Origin: an uncultured Collinsella sp.
GTDB lineage: Bacteria > Actinomycetota > Coriobacteriia > Coriobacteriales > Coriobacteriaceae
Length of the DNA: 13,023 nucleotides
NCBI GenBank assembly: GCA_902491895.1
Contig: CABUJH010000053.1
Span: 1-13,023, forward strand
Reading direction: 5' to 3'
Part shown: positions 6,741 to 13,023 of the stretch, piece by piece
How the letters are laid out: every line of letters begins with the position of its first letter
Position numbering within the stretch: the stretch's first letter is position 1
Made by a program: the position numbers and the translations under genes
Notes under the pieces: model-generated
The model's input: only the letters and a program-made list of their open reading frames with translations
The model's database searches: none
Told to the model about the DNA's origin: nothing

Positions 6741-7868
6741 TTAGGCGAAGACGATTAGGTTATCCCTGTGTATCGCCGGCTTCTCGGCCAGGTTAGCGAG
6801 CAGGCGGTTGCTGGCGATCTGGTCCTGGCGGCGGCCGGCGGCAAGTTCCAACACGTCCGAATCGGCCTCGGCGATACCGCGGGCGACGACCATACCGCTC
6901 GGATCGCACACATCGAGCACATCGCCCTCGGCAAACTGGCCATCGACCTCGCGAATACCCACCGCAAGCAAGGAAGAGCCACGGCTGACCAGCGCCTTCG
7001 CAGCACCGTCATCGACCGTCACCGAGCCATGCGCCTTGTCGCCCAGCGCAATCCACAGCTTGCGGGGTGCGATGTCCAGACGCTCCGCCGGCGGATCGAA
7101 CAGCGTGCCCACGCTCTCGCCGCGGGCGAGGCGCACGAGCGCATCGGGCTCCTCGCCCGAGCAAATCACGCTCTGAATGCCCGCCGTCATCAGGATGCGG
7201 CTCGCGCGGATCTTGGTAATCATGCCGCCCGTGCCCACCGATGTGGAAGAATCGCCCGCCGAGGCGATAATCTTGGCATCGATCTTATGCACGACAGGAA
7301 CAAACTCGGCCGTGGGGTCCTCATGCGGATTGGCAGTATAGAGGCCATCGATGTCCGAGAGCGTCACGCACAGATCGGCAGAAACCAGGCAGCTCACAAG
7401 CGCCGCCAGTGTGTCGTTGTCGCCAAACTTAATCTCATCGACGGTAACGGTATCGTTCTCGTTGACGACCGGCACCACGCCAAGCTCCACGAGGCGCAGC
7501 AGGGCGTCGCGTGCATGCAGGTAGGACGTGCGGCGGGCCGTATCATGGCGCGTGAGCAGTACGAGCGAGGTGAGCAGGTCGCGCGCATGAAACTCCTCGT
7601 CGTAGGCCGACGAGATGATGCACTGACCGGCCGAGGCGCAAGCCTGTAAGCTCGGAAGGTCACCGACCGGCTTGCGGTCGAAGCCCAGCACGGGATAGCC
7701 GCAGGCGATAGCGCCCGAGCTCACCACGACCAGACGCCAGCCGAGCTTGCGCAGGGCTGCGGCCTGATCGGCAAGCCCGCCGATAAAGGAGCGGTTGACC
7801 TTGCCATCGGCGCCCACCACCGTGGACGAACCAATCTTTACCACCATCGTTTTATAAGAAGTCGTCAT
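6741..7868 (-). CDS. proB: Glutamate 5-kinase (EC 2.7.2.11)
   Basis: ProB phosphorylates glutamate with ATP to gamma-glutamyl phosphate, the committed and usually proline-inhibited step of proline synthesis. The 375-residue product has the amino acid kinase fold (about 1-255) with VVKIGSS (9-15), VVSSGAI (48-54), VNENDTV (135-141), DNDTLAA (150-156), SDIDGLY (171-177) and VGTGGM (211-216), followed by a C-terminal PUA domain (about 270-370) as in E. coli ProB. The length is normal. The start is uncertain: neither the ATG at 7868 nor the one seven codons inside (7847) has a recognisable Shine-Dalgarno. The gene lies 79 nt downstream of pncB on the same strand with no clear terminator between, so it may be the last gene of that unit. 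Its pathway partner proA is separated from it by a gene on the other strand. Confidence 0.97.
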   Translation of the reverse strand: MTTSYKTMVVKIGSSTVVGADGKVNRSFIGGLADQAAALRKLGWRLVVVSSGAIACGYPVLGFDRKPVGDLPSLQACASAGQCIISSAYDEEFHARDLLTSLVLLTRHDTARRTSYLHARDALLRLVELGVVPVVNENDTVTVDEIKFGDNDTLAALVSCLVSADLCVTLSDIDGLYTANPHEDPTAEFVPVVHKIDAKIIASAGDSSTSVGTGGMITKIRASRILMTAGIQSVICSGEEPDALVRLARGESVGTLFDPPAERLDIAPRKLWIALGDKAHGSVTVDDGAAKALVSRGSSLLAVGIREVDGQFAEGDVLDVCDPSGMVVARGIAEADSDVLELAAGRRQDQIASNRLLANLAEKPAIHRDNLIVFA

Positions 7869-7947
7869 ACGTCAAACCAATCAACTGTTCAGCGAACGGC
7901 CGAGCTGGCGGCCAAGGGAGCGTGACTCGCCCCTACCGTCCAAGGAA

Positions 7948-9453
7948 TCATTTTGCCCAGGGGAAAGCCGAGGCCGCGGCCATGTTCTTGCGCACGAGCT
8001 CGTCGCGCACCTGAGCCAGGCCCTGCTCCATGCCCACCACATAGGTCTGCGGGTACAGGAAGCGCTTGAAAGCTGCGTCCAGATGATCGAGCGCCCAAAC
8101 ACAGCGCTCGCGCGCGTCCTGGATGCTCTCACGCGGAGCCACTGCACTGCCATCGCGCACGATCGGCACCAGCAGCTCGCGATACTCAAGCTCCGACACG
8201 TCGGTCACCAGGGCGGCATCATTCACGGCCACGAGGGTATTGCCGCGCGCGGCGCCCTCCCCCACCAGATGGTCCTCGTCGTAGATCATGTCGCAGACCG
8301 GGCCGCCAAAGCCGTCGTAATAACGGCGCACGCGCTGCACGCCCGGGATCGTGCGCTTGTAGGGCTGCTCGGAGAGCTTGACCACCGGCGTCCACGGGTC
8401 GGCCTCGCTCGCACGGCGGGCGGAAAGCTTGTACACGCCGCCCAGCGCCGGCTGGTCGTAGCAGGTCGCGAGCTTGGTGCCCACGCCAAAGCTATCGATG
8501 GGCGCGCCCTGGTCGAGCAGCGACTGAATCGTGTACTCGTCCAGATCGTTGGAAACCGAGATCCCCACATAGGGCAGGCCCTCGGCATCAAAACGGCCGC
8601 GCACATACTTGGAGAGCTTGGCAAGGTCACCCGAGTCAATGCGAATAGCCGACAGGCGCTCGCCCACCGCCTCCATCTCCTTGGCAACCGTAATGGCATG
8701 CTCGCAGCCCTCACGCACATCGTAGGTGTCGATGAGCAGCGTGCAGTTCTTGGGGCTCGACTTGGCAAAGGCACGGAAGGCCTCAAGCTCGGAATCGAAG
8801 CTCATCACCCAGCTGTGCGCATGCGTGCCAAAGACGGGAATACCGTAGCGGCGCCCGGCGAGCACATTGGACGTAGAGGAACAGCCGGCAACGTAGCTCG
8901 CGCGCGCAACGGCCAGGCCGCCATCGGGACCCTGGGCGCGGCGCAGGCCAAACTCGGCCACGGGACGGCCGTCCGCCGCCAACACCACGCGCGCCGTCTT
9001 GGTGGCGACAAGTGTCTGGAAGCCGACGATGTTCAGCAGCGCCGTCTCGAGCAGCTGGCACTCCAGCGCGGGGCCGGTGACGCGCACCATGGGCTCGCGC
9101 GGAAAGACGAGCTCGCCCTCGGGGACGGCGTCGATGTTTACATGCGCACGAAAATCGCGCAGGTAGTCAAGAAATCCAGGCTTGAACATCGCGCCGCCGG
9201 CCGGGGCCCGGAGCGAGGCGAGGTAGTCGATATCCTCGGGCGTAAAGCGCAGGTTCTCGACCAGCTCGGGCAGCTCGGCGGTACCGCACATGACGGCGTA
9301 GGCGCTACCAAAGGGATGGTCGCGGTAAAACGCGGTAAAACAACCCTGCTCATTGGCCTTGCCGCTCTCCCACAGGCCCTGGGCCATAGTGAGCTCGTAC
9401 AAATCGGTGAGCATTGCAATGTCGGTGGGATGCGAGATGTCGGTCAAAGCCAT
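7948..9453 (-). CDS. pncB: Nicotinate phosphoribosyltransferase (EC 6.3.4.21)
   Basis: This enzyme joins nicotinate to PRPP, with ATP hydrolysis, to make nicotinate mononucleotide in the Preiss-Handler NAD salvage route. The 501-residue protein carries family motifs in order: LTDLYELTM (15-23), ETALLNIVGFQT (136-147), EFGLRRAQG (167-175), the GTHAHSWVMSF block (209-219) with His211 and His213, one of them the probable phosphorylated histidine, IDTYD (241-245), RIDSGDL (271-277) and SFGVGT (321-326). The length fits the longer bacterial type of about 480-500 residues. The ATG at 9453 has GAAAGG about 8 nt upstream. It follows the small membrane-anchored gene by 84 nt and precedes proB by 79 nt, all on the minus strand, suggesting co-transcription. 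No frameshift is seen. Confidence 0.95.
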   Translation of the reverse strand: MALTDISHPTDIAMLTDLYELTMAQGLWESGKANEQGCFTAFYRDHPFGSAYAVMCGTAELPELVENLRFTPEDIDYLASLRAPAGGAMFKPGFLDYLRDFRAHVNIDAVPEGELVFPREPMVRVTGPALECQLLETALLNIVGFQTLVATKTARVVLAADGRPVAEFGLRRAQGPDGGLAVARASYVAGCSSTSNVLAGRRYGIPVFGTHAHSWVMSFDSELEAFRAFAKSSPKNCTLLIDTYDVREGCEHAITVAKEMEAVGERLSAIRIDSGDLAKLSKYVRGRFDAEGLPYVGISVSNDLDEYTIQSLLDQGAPIDSFGVGTKLATCYDQPALGGVYKLSARRASEADPWTPVVKLSEQPYKRTIPGVQRVRRYYDGFGGPVCDMIYDEDHLVGEGAARGNTLVAVNDAALVTDVSELEYRELLVPIVRDGSAVAPRESIQDARERCVWALDHLDAAFKRFLYPQTYVVGMEQGLAQVRDELVRKNMAAASAFPWAK

Positions 9454-9537
9454 GGGGCGACCTTTCGGATGCGTTGTGCAGAAGTTGAGGGTTGGACAAG
9501 GACAGAGTGTTCAGGCATGGCGCCCAGCGCGAACAGA

Positions 9538-9996
9538 TTAGTGCAGGCCCATGCTGCCCGTGATCGTGTAGACCATAAAGACGATAAACGCGATGAGGGC
9601 GAGCACGATGATGATCTTTTGAGCCGGGGCCATACCGGGGATCTCATTCTCGCCCGCAGGCTCCTTGGAGGTGACCATGCGCTGGGCAAAGGTCATCTCG
9701 TCACGGCTCGGCTTGGGCTCGACGGACTTGGGACGAGCGGCCTTTTTAGGCTGAGGTTTGGGCGCGGCAGGTGCAGGCTTCACAGCAGCGGGCTTGGGTG
9801 CGGGCGCGGGCTTGCGCTCGGATGCAGCGTTCGAGGCGACCTCCTCGGCCTTCGCACGCTCGGCACGCAGGGCAGCCAGCTCCTCACGCTCGCGACGGGC
9901 CTCTTCCCGAGCCTCGCGGCGGGCCTTCTCAGCGCGGAGCTCTTCCAACTCGGCGCGCTCCTCGGCAGACAGTGGTTGGGACTCAAGCTCGGCCAT
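9538..9996 (-). CDS. Small coiled-coil protein with C-terminal membrane anchor, function unknown
   Basis: I do not recognise this 152-residue protein. Residues 10-52 are almost all Glu, Arg, Ala and Leu and should form a charged coiled coil. Residues 61-98 are a Pro, Ala and Lys-rich flexible linker. A more ordinary stretch (99-124, around DEMTFAQRMVTS and ENEIPGM) precedes one hydrophobic helix (about 128-146), and only a few residues follow. There is no N-terminal signal peptide. It therefore looks tail-anchored, with most of the chain in the cytoplasm. The ATG at 9996 has AAAGGG about 7 nt upstream; a GTG at 10032 lies inside the tRNA terminator hairpin and is unlikely. It begins 18 nt beyond that terminator, with no obvious promoter of its own, and precedes pncB. 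The coding call is supported by the start, the coherent domain layout and the tight fit between neighbours. Confidence 0.85.
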   Translation of the reverse strand: MAELESQPLSAEERAELEELRAEKARREAREEARREREELAALRAERAKAEEVASNAASERKPAPAPKPAAVKPAPAAPKPQPKKAARPKSVEPKPSRDEMTFAQRMVTSKEPAGENEIPGMAPAQKIIIVLALIAFIVFMVYTITGSMGLH

Positions 9997-10014
9997 GGTA
10001 TAGCCCTTTCTTTT

Positions 10015-10046
10015 AAAAAAAGCCGCCGACACAATGTCAGCGGCTT
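10015..10046 (-). terminator. Rho-independent terminator of tRNA-Ala
   Basis: A 12-bp stem with one G-U pair (10020-10031 with 10035-10046) and a 3-nt loop is followed on the minus strand by a run of Ts ending at 10015. It begins 14 nt past the tRNA 3' end. This is a strong intrinsic terminator. Confidence 0.92.
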
Positions 10047-10060
10047 ATCAAATCCAAGGG

Positions 10061-10133
10061 TGGAGACGAAGGGAGTCGAACCCTCGGCCTCTGCCATGCG
10101 ACGGCAGCGCTCTCCCAACTGAGCTACGTCCCC
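10061..10133 (-). tRNA. tRNA-Ala (anticodon CGC)
   Basis: A 73-nt cloverleaf reads on the minus strand. The acceptor GGGGACG pairs with CGTCTCC and includes the G3-U70 wobble that marks alanine tRNAs. The D-arm is GCTC/GAGC. The anticodon stem is CTGCC/GGCAG with loop GTCGCAT, giving anticodon CGC for GCG codons. The T-arm is GAGGG/CCCTT around TTCGACT. The discriminator base is A. CCA is not fully encoded (CCC follows), so the 3' end must be completed by tRNA nucleotidyltransferase. Confidence 0.97.
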
Positions 10134-10146
10134 AGGACAAGTCGAT

Positions 10147-10174
10147 ATTTTACCTACGGCTCGCCAACTGTCAA
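10147..10174 (-). promoter_or_regulatory. Strong sigma-70-type promoter of tRNA-Ala
   Basis: On the minus strand a consensus TTGACA (10169-10174) and TAAAAT (10147-10152, 5 of 6 matches) are 16 nt apart. The -10 ends 13 nt before the tRNA 5' end, so the primary transcript would have a leader of only a few bases. This is the best promoter in the window and may also feed the small gene, pncB and proB by read-through. Confidence 0.85.
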
Positions 10175-10226
10175 CGCCCAATAACCAGTCTTTTTGGGGC
10201 GCGGCTTTTTTGACTACCATTCGCCC

Positions 10227-10261
10227 GATGATTTTTTAATCCCCGTCCCAGAAAAATCATC
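10227..10261. other. AT-rich inverted repeat after the radical SAM gene
   Basis: GATGATTTTT (10227-10236) pairs perfectly with AAAAATCATC (10252-10261) across 15 nt. It lies 10 nt past the radical SAM stop, where a terminator would be expected, but the stem is AT-rich and no T-tract follows, so a terminator role is uncertain. Confidence 0.35.
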
Positions 10262-10271
10262 AGCGTGCGCT

Positions 10272-11210
10272 CTACTTTGCGCTGGTGAGGACGCCGGTGG
10301 TGTCGAAGGCCGGGGTGAAACTCTCGTCTACCGCGCCGCCCTCTTGCCAGAACATTGTCGTAAAGCCCAGGTCGTCGGCATGGTCGAGCACCTGCTCGTA
10401 CTCCTCGCGCGTCACGGCGCGCGCCAGGTCGCCGCCCTGCTCGCGCATGAGGGCATTGGGCGTGTATTGGTTCATGACCGAGATCGGCACGTCGCCCACC
10501 GTCTGCCACACCAGGTCTAGCACGCGGCACGAGTCATCCGCATGCCCCGGCAGCACCAGGTGGCGCACGATGATGCCGCGCTTCATGAGCCCGCCCTCAT
10601 CCACCAGCTCTCCCCCGCGGCGATCGATCTCGCGCGCCATCTGGGCCAGACCCGACACGGCCACGCGCGGGTAGTCCTTTATATGGGAGAGCGACTGCGC
10701 AAGCCCGGCATCGGCATATTTAAAGTCGGTGAGCCACACATCGACCAGGTCGCCCAGCGCCGCCACGGCACTCGCGCGCTCGTAACCACTCGTGTTGTAG
10801 ACGATTGGGATAACCAGTCCGCGCGCCCGTGCCGCGGCAATCGCGGCAGGCAACAGGTGCGCATAGTGCGTCGCCGTCACCAAATTGATGTTGTTGGCAC
10901 CCTGGTCCTGCAGCTCCAGCATAATCTCGACCAGGCGCTCAGACGAAATCTCAAGGCCAAAATTGCCGGTCGAGATCTCGTGGTTCTGGCAGTAGATACA
11001 TTTGAGCGAGCAGCCGCTAAAGAAGATCGTGCCCGAACCGGCCTCGCCCGAGATAGGCGGCTCCTCCCACATATGAAGCGCGGCGCGGGCCACCTTGAGC
11101 GTGTCGTTAGCACCGCAGACGCCGTGCGCGCCCTCATCGCGCGCCGCACCGCAACGGCGCGGACACAAATGGCAGGCGGGCGAAAAAAGTTCGGTCAACG
11201 ACGTCGGCAT
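10272..11210 (-). CDS. Radical SAM protein of the PflX type (COG1313-like), substrate unknown
   Basis: The 312-residue protein has the radical SAM cysteine signature Cys67-x3-Cys71-x2-Cys74 in FSGCSLKCIYCQNH, which binds a [4Fe-4S] cluster and S-adenosylmethionine to make a 5'-deoxyadenosyl radical. A second cysteine group near the N-terminus (Cys13, Cys16, Cys20 in CHLCPRRC, and Cys32 in GVCG) is typical of PflX-type proteins and may bind another metal or cluster. Further matches are ISGEAGSGTIFFSG (53-66), TATHYAHLLPA (112-122) and MNQYTPN (246-252). The name comes from resemblance to pyruvate formate-lyase activases, but no glycyl radical enzyme lies nearby and the target is unknown. I chose ATG 11210, with GGAG 9 nt upstream, over a TTG at 11225. 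It is transcribed away from the RNA gene that shares its promoter region. Confidence 0.9.
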   Translation of the reverse strand: MPTSLTELFSPACHLCPRRCGAARDEGAHGVCGANDTLKVARAALHMWEEPPISGEAGSGTIFFSGCSLKCIYCQNHEISTGNFGLEISSERLVEIMLELQDQGANNINLVTATHYAHLLPAAIAAARARGLVIPIVYNTSGYERASAVAALGDLVDVWLTDFKYADAGLAQSLSHIKDYPRVAVSGLAQMAREIDRRGGELVDEGGLMKRGIIVRHLVLPGHADDSCRVLDLVWQTVGDVPISVMNQYTPNALMREQGGDLARAVTREEYEQVLDHADDLGFTTMFWQEGGAVDESFTPAFDTTGVLTSAK

Positions 11211-11293
11211 AAAACCATGCTCCAAAACAACGATTCAGCAGCTCAAACGTAAAGGGATCAACCCCACAGACGGCTCGAGCCCAAGGCGCCGTA

Positions 11294-11322
11294 ATCGTCC
11301 GACACGATTTTTGTAATGTCAA
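11294..11322 (-). promoter_or_regulatory. Probable promoter of the radical SAM gene
   Basis: On the minus strand a consensus TTGACA (11317-11322) is followed after 17 nt by GACGAT (11294-11299, 3 of 6 matches). Transcription would start near 11287 with a leader of about 77 nt. The -35 is convincing, the -10 weak. It abuts the divergent RNA promoter at 11325. Confidence 0.5.
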
Positions 11323-11324
11323 GA

Positions 11325-11353
11325 CTGGAATCGATAAAGTGCCGCTTTATGAT
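11325..11353 (+). promoter_or_regulatory. Probable promoter of the structured RNA
   Basis: CTGGAA (11325-11330, 3 of 6 matches) and TATGAT (11348-11353, 5 of 6) are 17 nt apart. Transcription would start near 11360, exactly where the closing stem of the RNA begins. That agreement supports the call more than the -35 match does. Confidence 0.55.
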
Positions 11354-11359
11354 GTAGGT

Positions 11360-11530
11360 ATTCCGCCCCCCGCGGAGCAACTGGGTGAACCGTCGCGTTT
11401 ATTTAGGGAGCCCACACAGTCGTACCTAGTACAGGTATCCTTCGTTGTTAAGGACGCTGGAACAGTCGATGAGGGCACCCACCTGTTTTAGGTGGGTTCA
11501 TTTTCGTAACGTGGGGGGTGGTTTTCTTTT
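11360..11530 (+). ncRNA. Structured non-coding RNA of about 170 nt, 6S RNA-like
   Basis: The ends pair: 11363-11374 (CCGCCCCCCGCG) with 11510-11521, 12 pairs of which two are G-U. TTTTCTTTT follows directly, so the closing stem doubles as the terminator stem. Inside, GGTGAACC (11384-11391) can pair with GGTTCATT (11495-11502), competing with a 7-bp hairpin CCCACCT/AGGTGGG (11478-11496). The apex folds as CAG-CGT/ACG-CTG (11417-11459) around two small hairpins (11424-11436, 11439-11453). A long closed rod with an open middle, a hairpin on the 3' side of the middle and about 170 nt length matches 6S RNA, which binds the housekeeping RNA polymerase holoenzyme. There is no open reading frame of note. 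The RNA gene itself is well supported; the 6S identity is inferred from shape and would need a covariance search. Confidence 0.62.
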
Positions 11531-11735
11531 GCCGAAAATCACCATTACAGTCCATATAGATCCCCGCCGGCATCCCGGCAAGCCATCGACAACATCCCAA
11601 TATCTGGTAAGCGCGTGATTATCGCTGCGTGCAATTCCATGCACCCCCCTTGGTCGAGTATTATGGTTCGGCTATGCCCTTTGCGCATGGCGTTCTTCTG
11701 ACCTTTTCCTTCGACGCTTGGCGGTTTTTAGATTC
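11531..11735 (+). promoter_or_regulatory. Leader region of the glycosyltransferase gene
   Basis: These 205 bases separate the RNA terminator from the next gene. They contain a possible -10 (TATTAT, 11659-11664) without a good -35, a 5-bp dyad GTGCA/TGCAC, and TTTGCGCATGGC at 11680-11691, a 12-mer also found before the proline-iminopeptidase-like gene. No small gene is convincing. Where transcription starts is unclear. Confidence 0.3.
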
Positions 11736-12935
11736 ATGGCTTCATCCCCGAGCTACATACCGTACCTATGCGTGGCAGCGGCGGCCTTTATCACGACCTT
11801 CCTCGCGGTGCCCCTGGTCAAGCGCTTGGCAATTAAGCTCGATGCCGTCGACTATCCTTCTAAGCGCCGCATCAACACCAAGCCCATCCCACGTTTGGGC
11901 GGAGCGGCGGTGTTTTTGGGCCTGGTCGTTGCCTGCATTGTGCAAATCCTAGGCACCTGGTACCTAGGCTGGCCACCCGTCCTGGTGCCGCACCCGCGCC
12001 TTCACATTAGCTATCCCATGCTGGCGCTCTCCTTTACCGTCATCTTTGCGACCGGCGCGATCGACGACGTCTTCCAGCTCACGCCCAAGCAAAAGCTGGC
12101 CGGACAAGTCCTCGCCGCGCTTATCGCCTGTATCGGCGGCCTAAAAATCGGCGTCATCGTCAACCCGTTTGCCCCCGGCGAGATCATGCTCGGATGGCTC
12201 GCCTACCCCATCACCGTGATCTATCTGGTGGCATTCACCAACATCATTAACCTCATCGACGGCCTCGACGGCTTGGCCACGGGCATCTGCGGCATCGCGT
12301 CGTTCACCATGTTTTCGATGGCCGTTCTCTCGGGCCGCATCGACGCCGCCGCGCTCTCCATTGCGCTCTTTGGCGCCTGTCTGGCCTTTTTGCGCTACAA
12401 CTTCAACCCCGCAAGCATCTTCTTGGGCGACTCGGGGTCGCTGCTTCTGGGCTTTGCGCTGGGCTCCATCTCGCTGCTCAACGTGAGCCGCACCGCCGCA
12501 CTCACCTCGCTTATCATCCCGCTCATCGTTGCCGGCGTGCCTATCATCGACACGTTTAGCGCCATCGTGCGCCGCAAGCGCGCCCACATTAGCATCGGGC
12601 AGGCCGACAAGGGCCACATCCACCACCGCCTGATCCAAGAAGGCTACAACCAAAAACAGGCTGTGCTGCTCATCTATGCCTGGTGCATCATGCTTTCGGC
12701 CGGCGCCGCCGCGATTAACCAGGTCGAGGTGCCCATGCGCGTGCTCATCTTTACCGTGCTCGCCATTGGCTCGGCGGCCTTTGCCAAGCATCTACATCTG
12801 TTTGAGCCCGTGCTGCGCCACCATTACAACAAGCGCACGCACGAGGACGAGCTCGTCACCCCCGACGACCCCGCTTTTAAGCAGGAGGAGCAAGCAGCCG
12901 AGGAACGTAAAGAAGAGCGCCACCACAAGCTCTAG
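11736..12935 (+). CDS. Polyprenyl-phosphate N-acetylhexosamine-1-phosphate transferase (WecA/TagO type)
   Basis: This polytopic membrane enzyme transfers a sugar-1-phosphate, normally GlcNAc-1-P from UDP-GlcNAc, to undecaprenyl phosphate, the first lipid-linked step for teichoic-acid-like or other surface glycopolymers. The 399-residue protein has about ten or eleven predicted hydrophobic helices and all key cytoplasmic motifs: GAIDDVF (107-113, Asp110-Asp111), NLIDGLDGLATG (172-183), FNPASIFLGDSGS (223-235) and HIHHR (294-298). HIHHR marks WecA/TagO rather than MraY. The C-terminal tail (about 362-399) is highly charged and cytoplasmic. The ATG at 11736 has no clear ribosome binding site; a TTG at 11718 is the alternative. 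Sugar specificity cannot be told from sequence. The 88 bases after the stop contain nothing I recognise. Confidence 0.93.
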   Translation: MASSPSYIPYLCVAAAAFITTFLAVPLVKRLAIKLDAVDYPSKRRINTKPIPRLGGAAVFLGLVVACIVQILGTWYLGWPPVLVPHPRLHISYPMLALSFTVIFATGAIDDVFQLTPKQKLAGQVLAALIACIGGLKIGVIVNPFAPGEIMLGWLAYPITVIYLVAFTNIINLIDGLDGLATGICGIASFTMFSMAVLSGRIDAAALSIALFGACLAFLRYNFNPASIFLGDSGSLLLGFALGSISLLNVSRTAALTSLIIPLIVAGVPIIDTFSAIVRRKRAHISIGQADKGHIHHRLIQEGYNQKQAVLLIYAWCIMLSAGAAAINQVEVPMRVLIFTVLAIGSAAFAKHLHLFEPVLRHHYNKRTHEDELVTPDDPAFKQEEQAAEERKEERHHKL

Positions 12936-13023
12936 GATAAGCTGCCGAGGATGTGCCCAGACACCGTTGGCCAAGCGCAGCCGCGCCGCACCCATCGCAC
13001 AAGCCACCCCTCTCCCGCCCCTC

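Noticed and set aside
8083..10122. 679-codon open frame on the plus strand opposite pncB
   Set aside because: It spans the reverse complement of pncB, the small gene, a terminator and most of the tRNA, which a real protein gene would not do.
11381..11412. T-box-like string GGGTGAACCGTCGCG
   Set aside because: It resembles the antiterminator core of T-box leaders, but there is no specifier stem, only about 30 nt separate it from the promoter, and the next gene is not an amino-acid gene. The bases fit the internal stem of the structured RNA better.
11718..12935. TTG at 11718 as the start of the glycosyltransferase
   Set aside because: It adds six residues with no ribosome binding site and no expected similarity; the ATG at 11736 is simpler, though neither has strong support.
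12792..13007. Minus-strand 71-codon frame at the right edge
   Set aside because: It mostly overlaps the charged C-terminal tail of the glycosyltransferase in antisense and has no supporting start signal or domain.

Overview
The window looks like chromosomal DNA from a high-GC actinobacterium, most likely a gut coriobacterium of the Collinsella type. This rests on GC-rich codon use, the gene families present, and intergenic hairpin repeats built around a GGGGAC core. The genus is inferred; no marker gene here proves it. Most of the window is core metabolism and housekeeping. Nothing in it resembles a prophage, plasmid, CRISPR array or insertion sequence.

Layout, left to right. Positions 1-254 hold the tail of an upstream unit (a possible + strand terminator) and the argS terminator. 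argS (arginyl-tRNA synthetase, minus) is divergent from a CarD-type RNA polymerase-binding regulator (plus); the 342-bp gap between them holds promoter candidates and several TGCA-centred dyads. An HD-domain phosphohydrolase follows on the plus strand, flanked by two nearly identical 40-bp hairpin repeats that also look like transcription terminators. Next comes a proline block: proA (minus), a divergent proline-iminopeptidase-like hydrolase (plus), then proB (minus). A 200-bp convergent gap after the hydrolase contains a second GGGGAC repeat and a 98-nt nested hairpin.

From about 10174 down to 6741 the minus strand reads as one possible transcription unit: a strong promoter, tRNA-Ala(CGC), a strong terminator, a small coiled-coil protein with a C-terminal membrane anchor, pncB (nicotinate phosphoribosyltransferase) and proB. 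The small gene starts only 18 nt after the terminator T-tract, so it and its followers may depend on read-through. Upstream lies a PflX-type radical SAM gene (minus). Its promoter sits back to back with the promoter of an apparent ~170-nt structured RNA on the plus strand. The 5' and 3' ends of that RNA pair and are followed by a T-rich tract, an architecture like 6S RNA. The window ends with a WecA/TagO-type polyprenyl-phosphate sugar-1-phosphate transferase that starts surface glycopolymer synthesis; the last 88 bases after it show nothing I recognise.

Functional links: ProB and ProA catalyse the first two steps of proline synthesis from glutamate, and the hydrolase between them may release proline from peptides, so this block could supply proline by two routes. 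argS and tRNA-Ala serve translation, pncB serves NAD salvage, and CarD and the 6S-like RNA would both act on RNA polymerase. The best candidates for undescribed biology are the structured RNA at 11360-11530, the nested hairpin at 6629-6726, and the tail-anchored protein behind the tRNA terminator.
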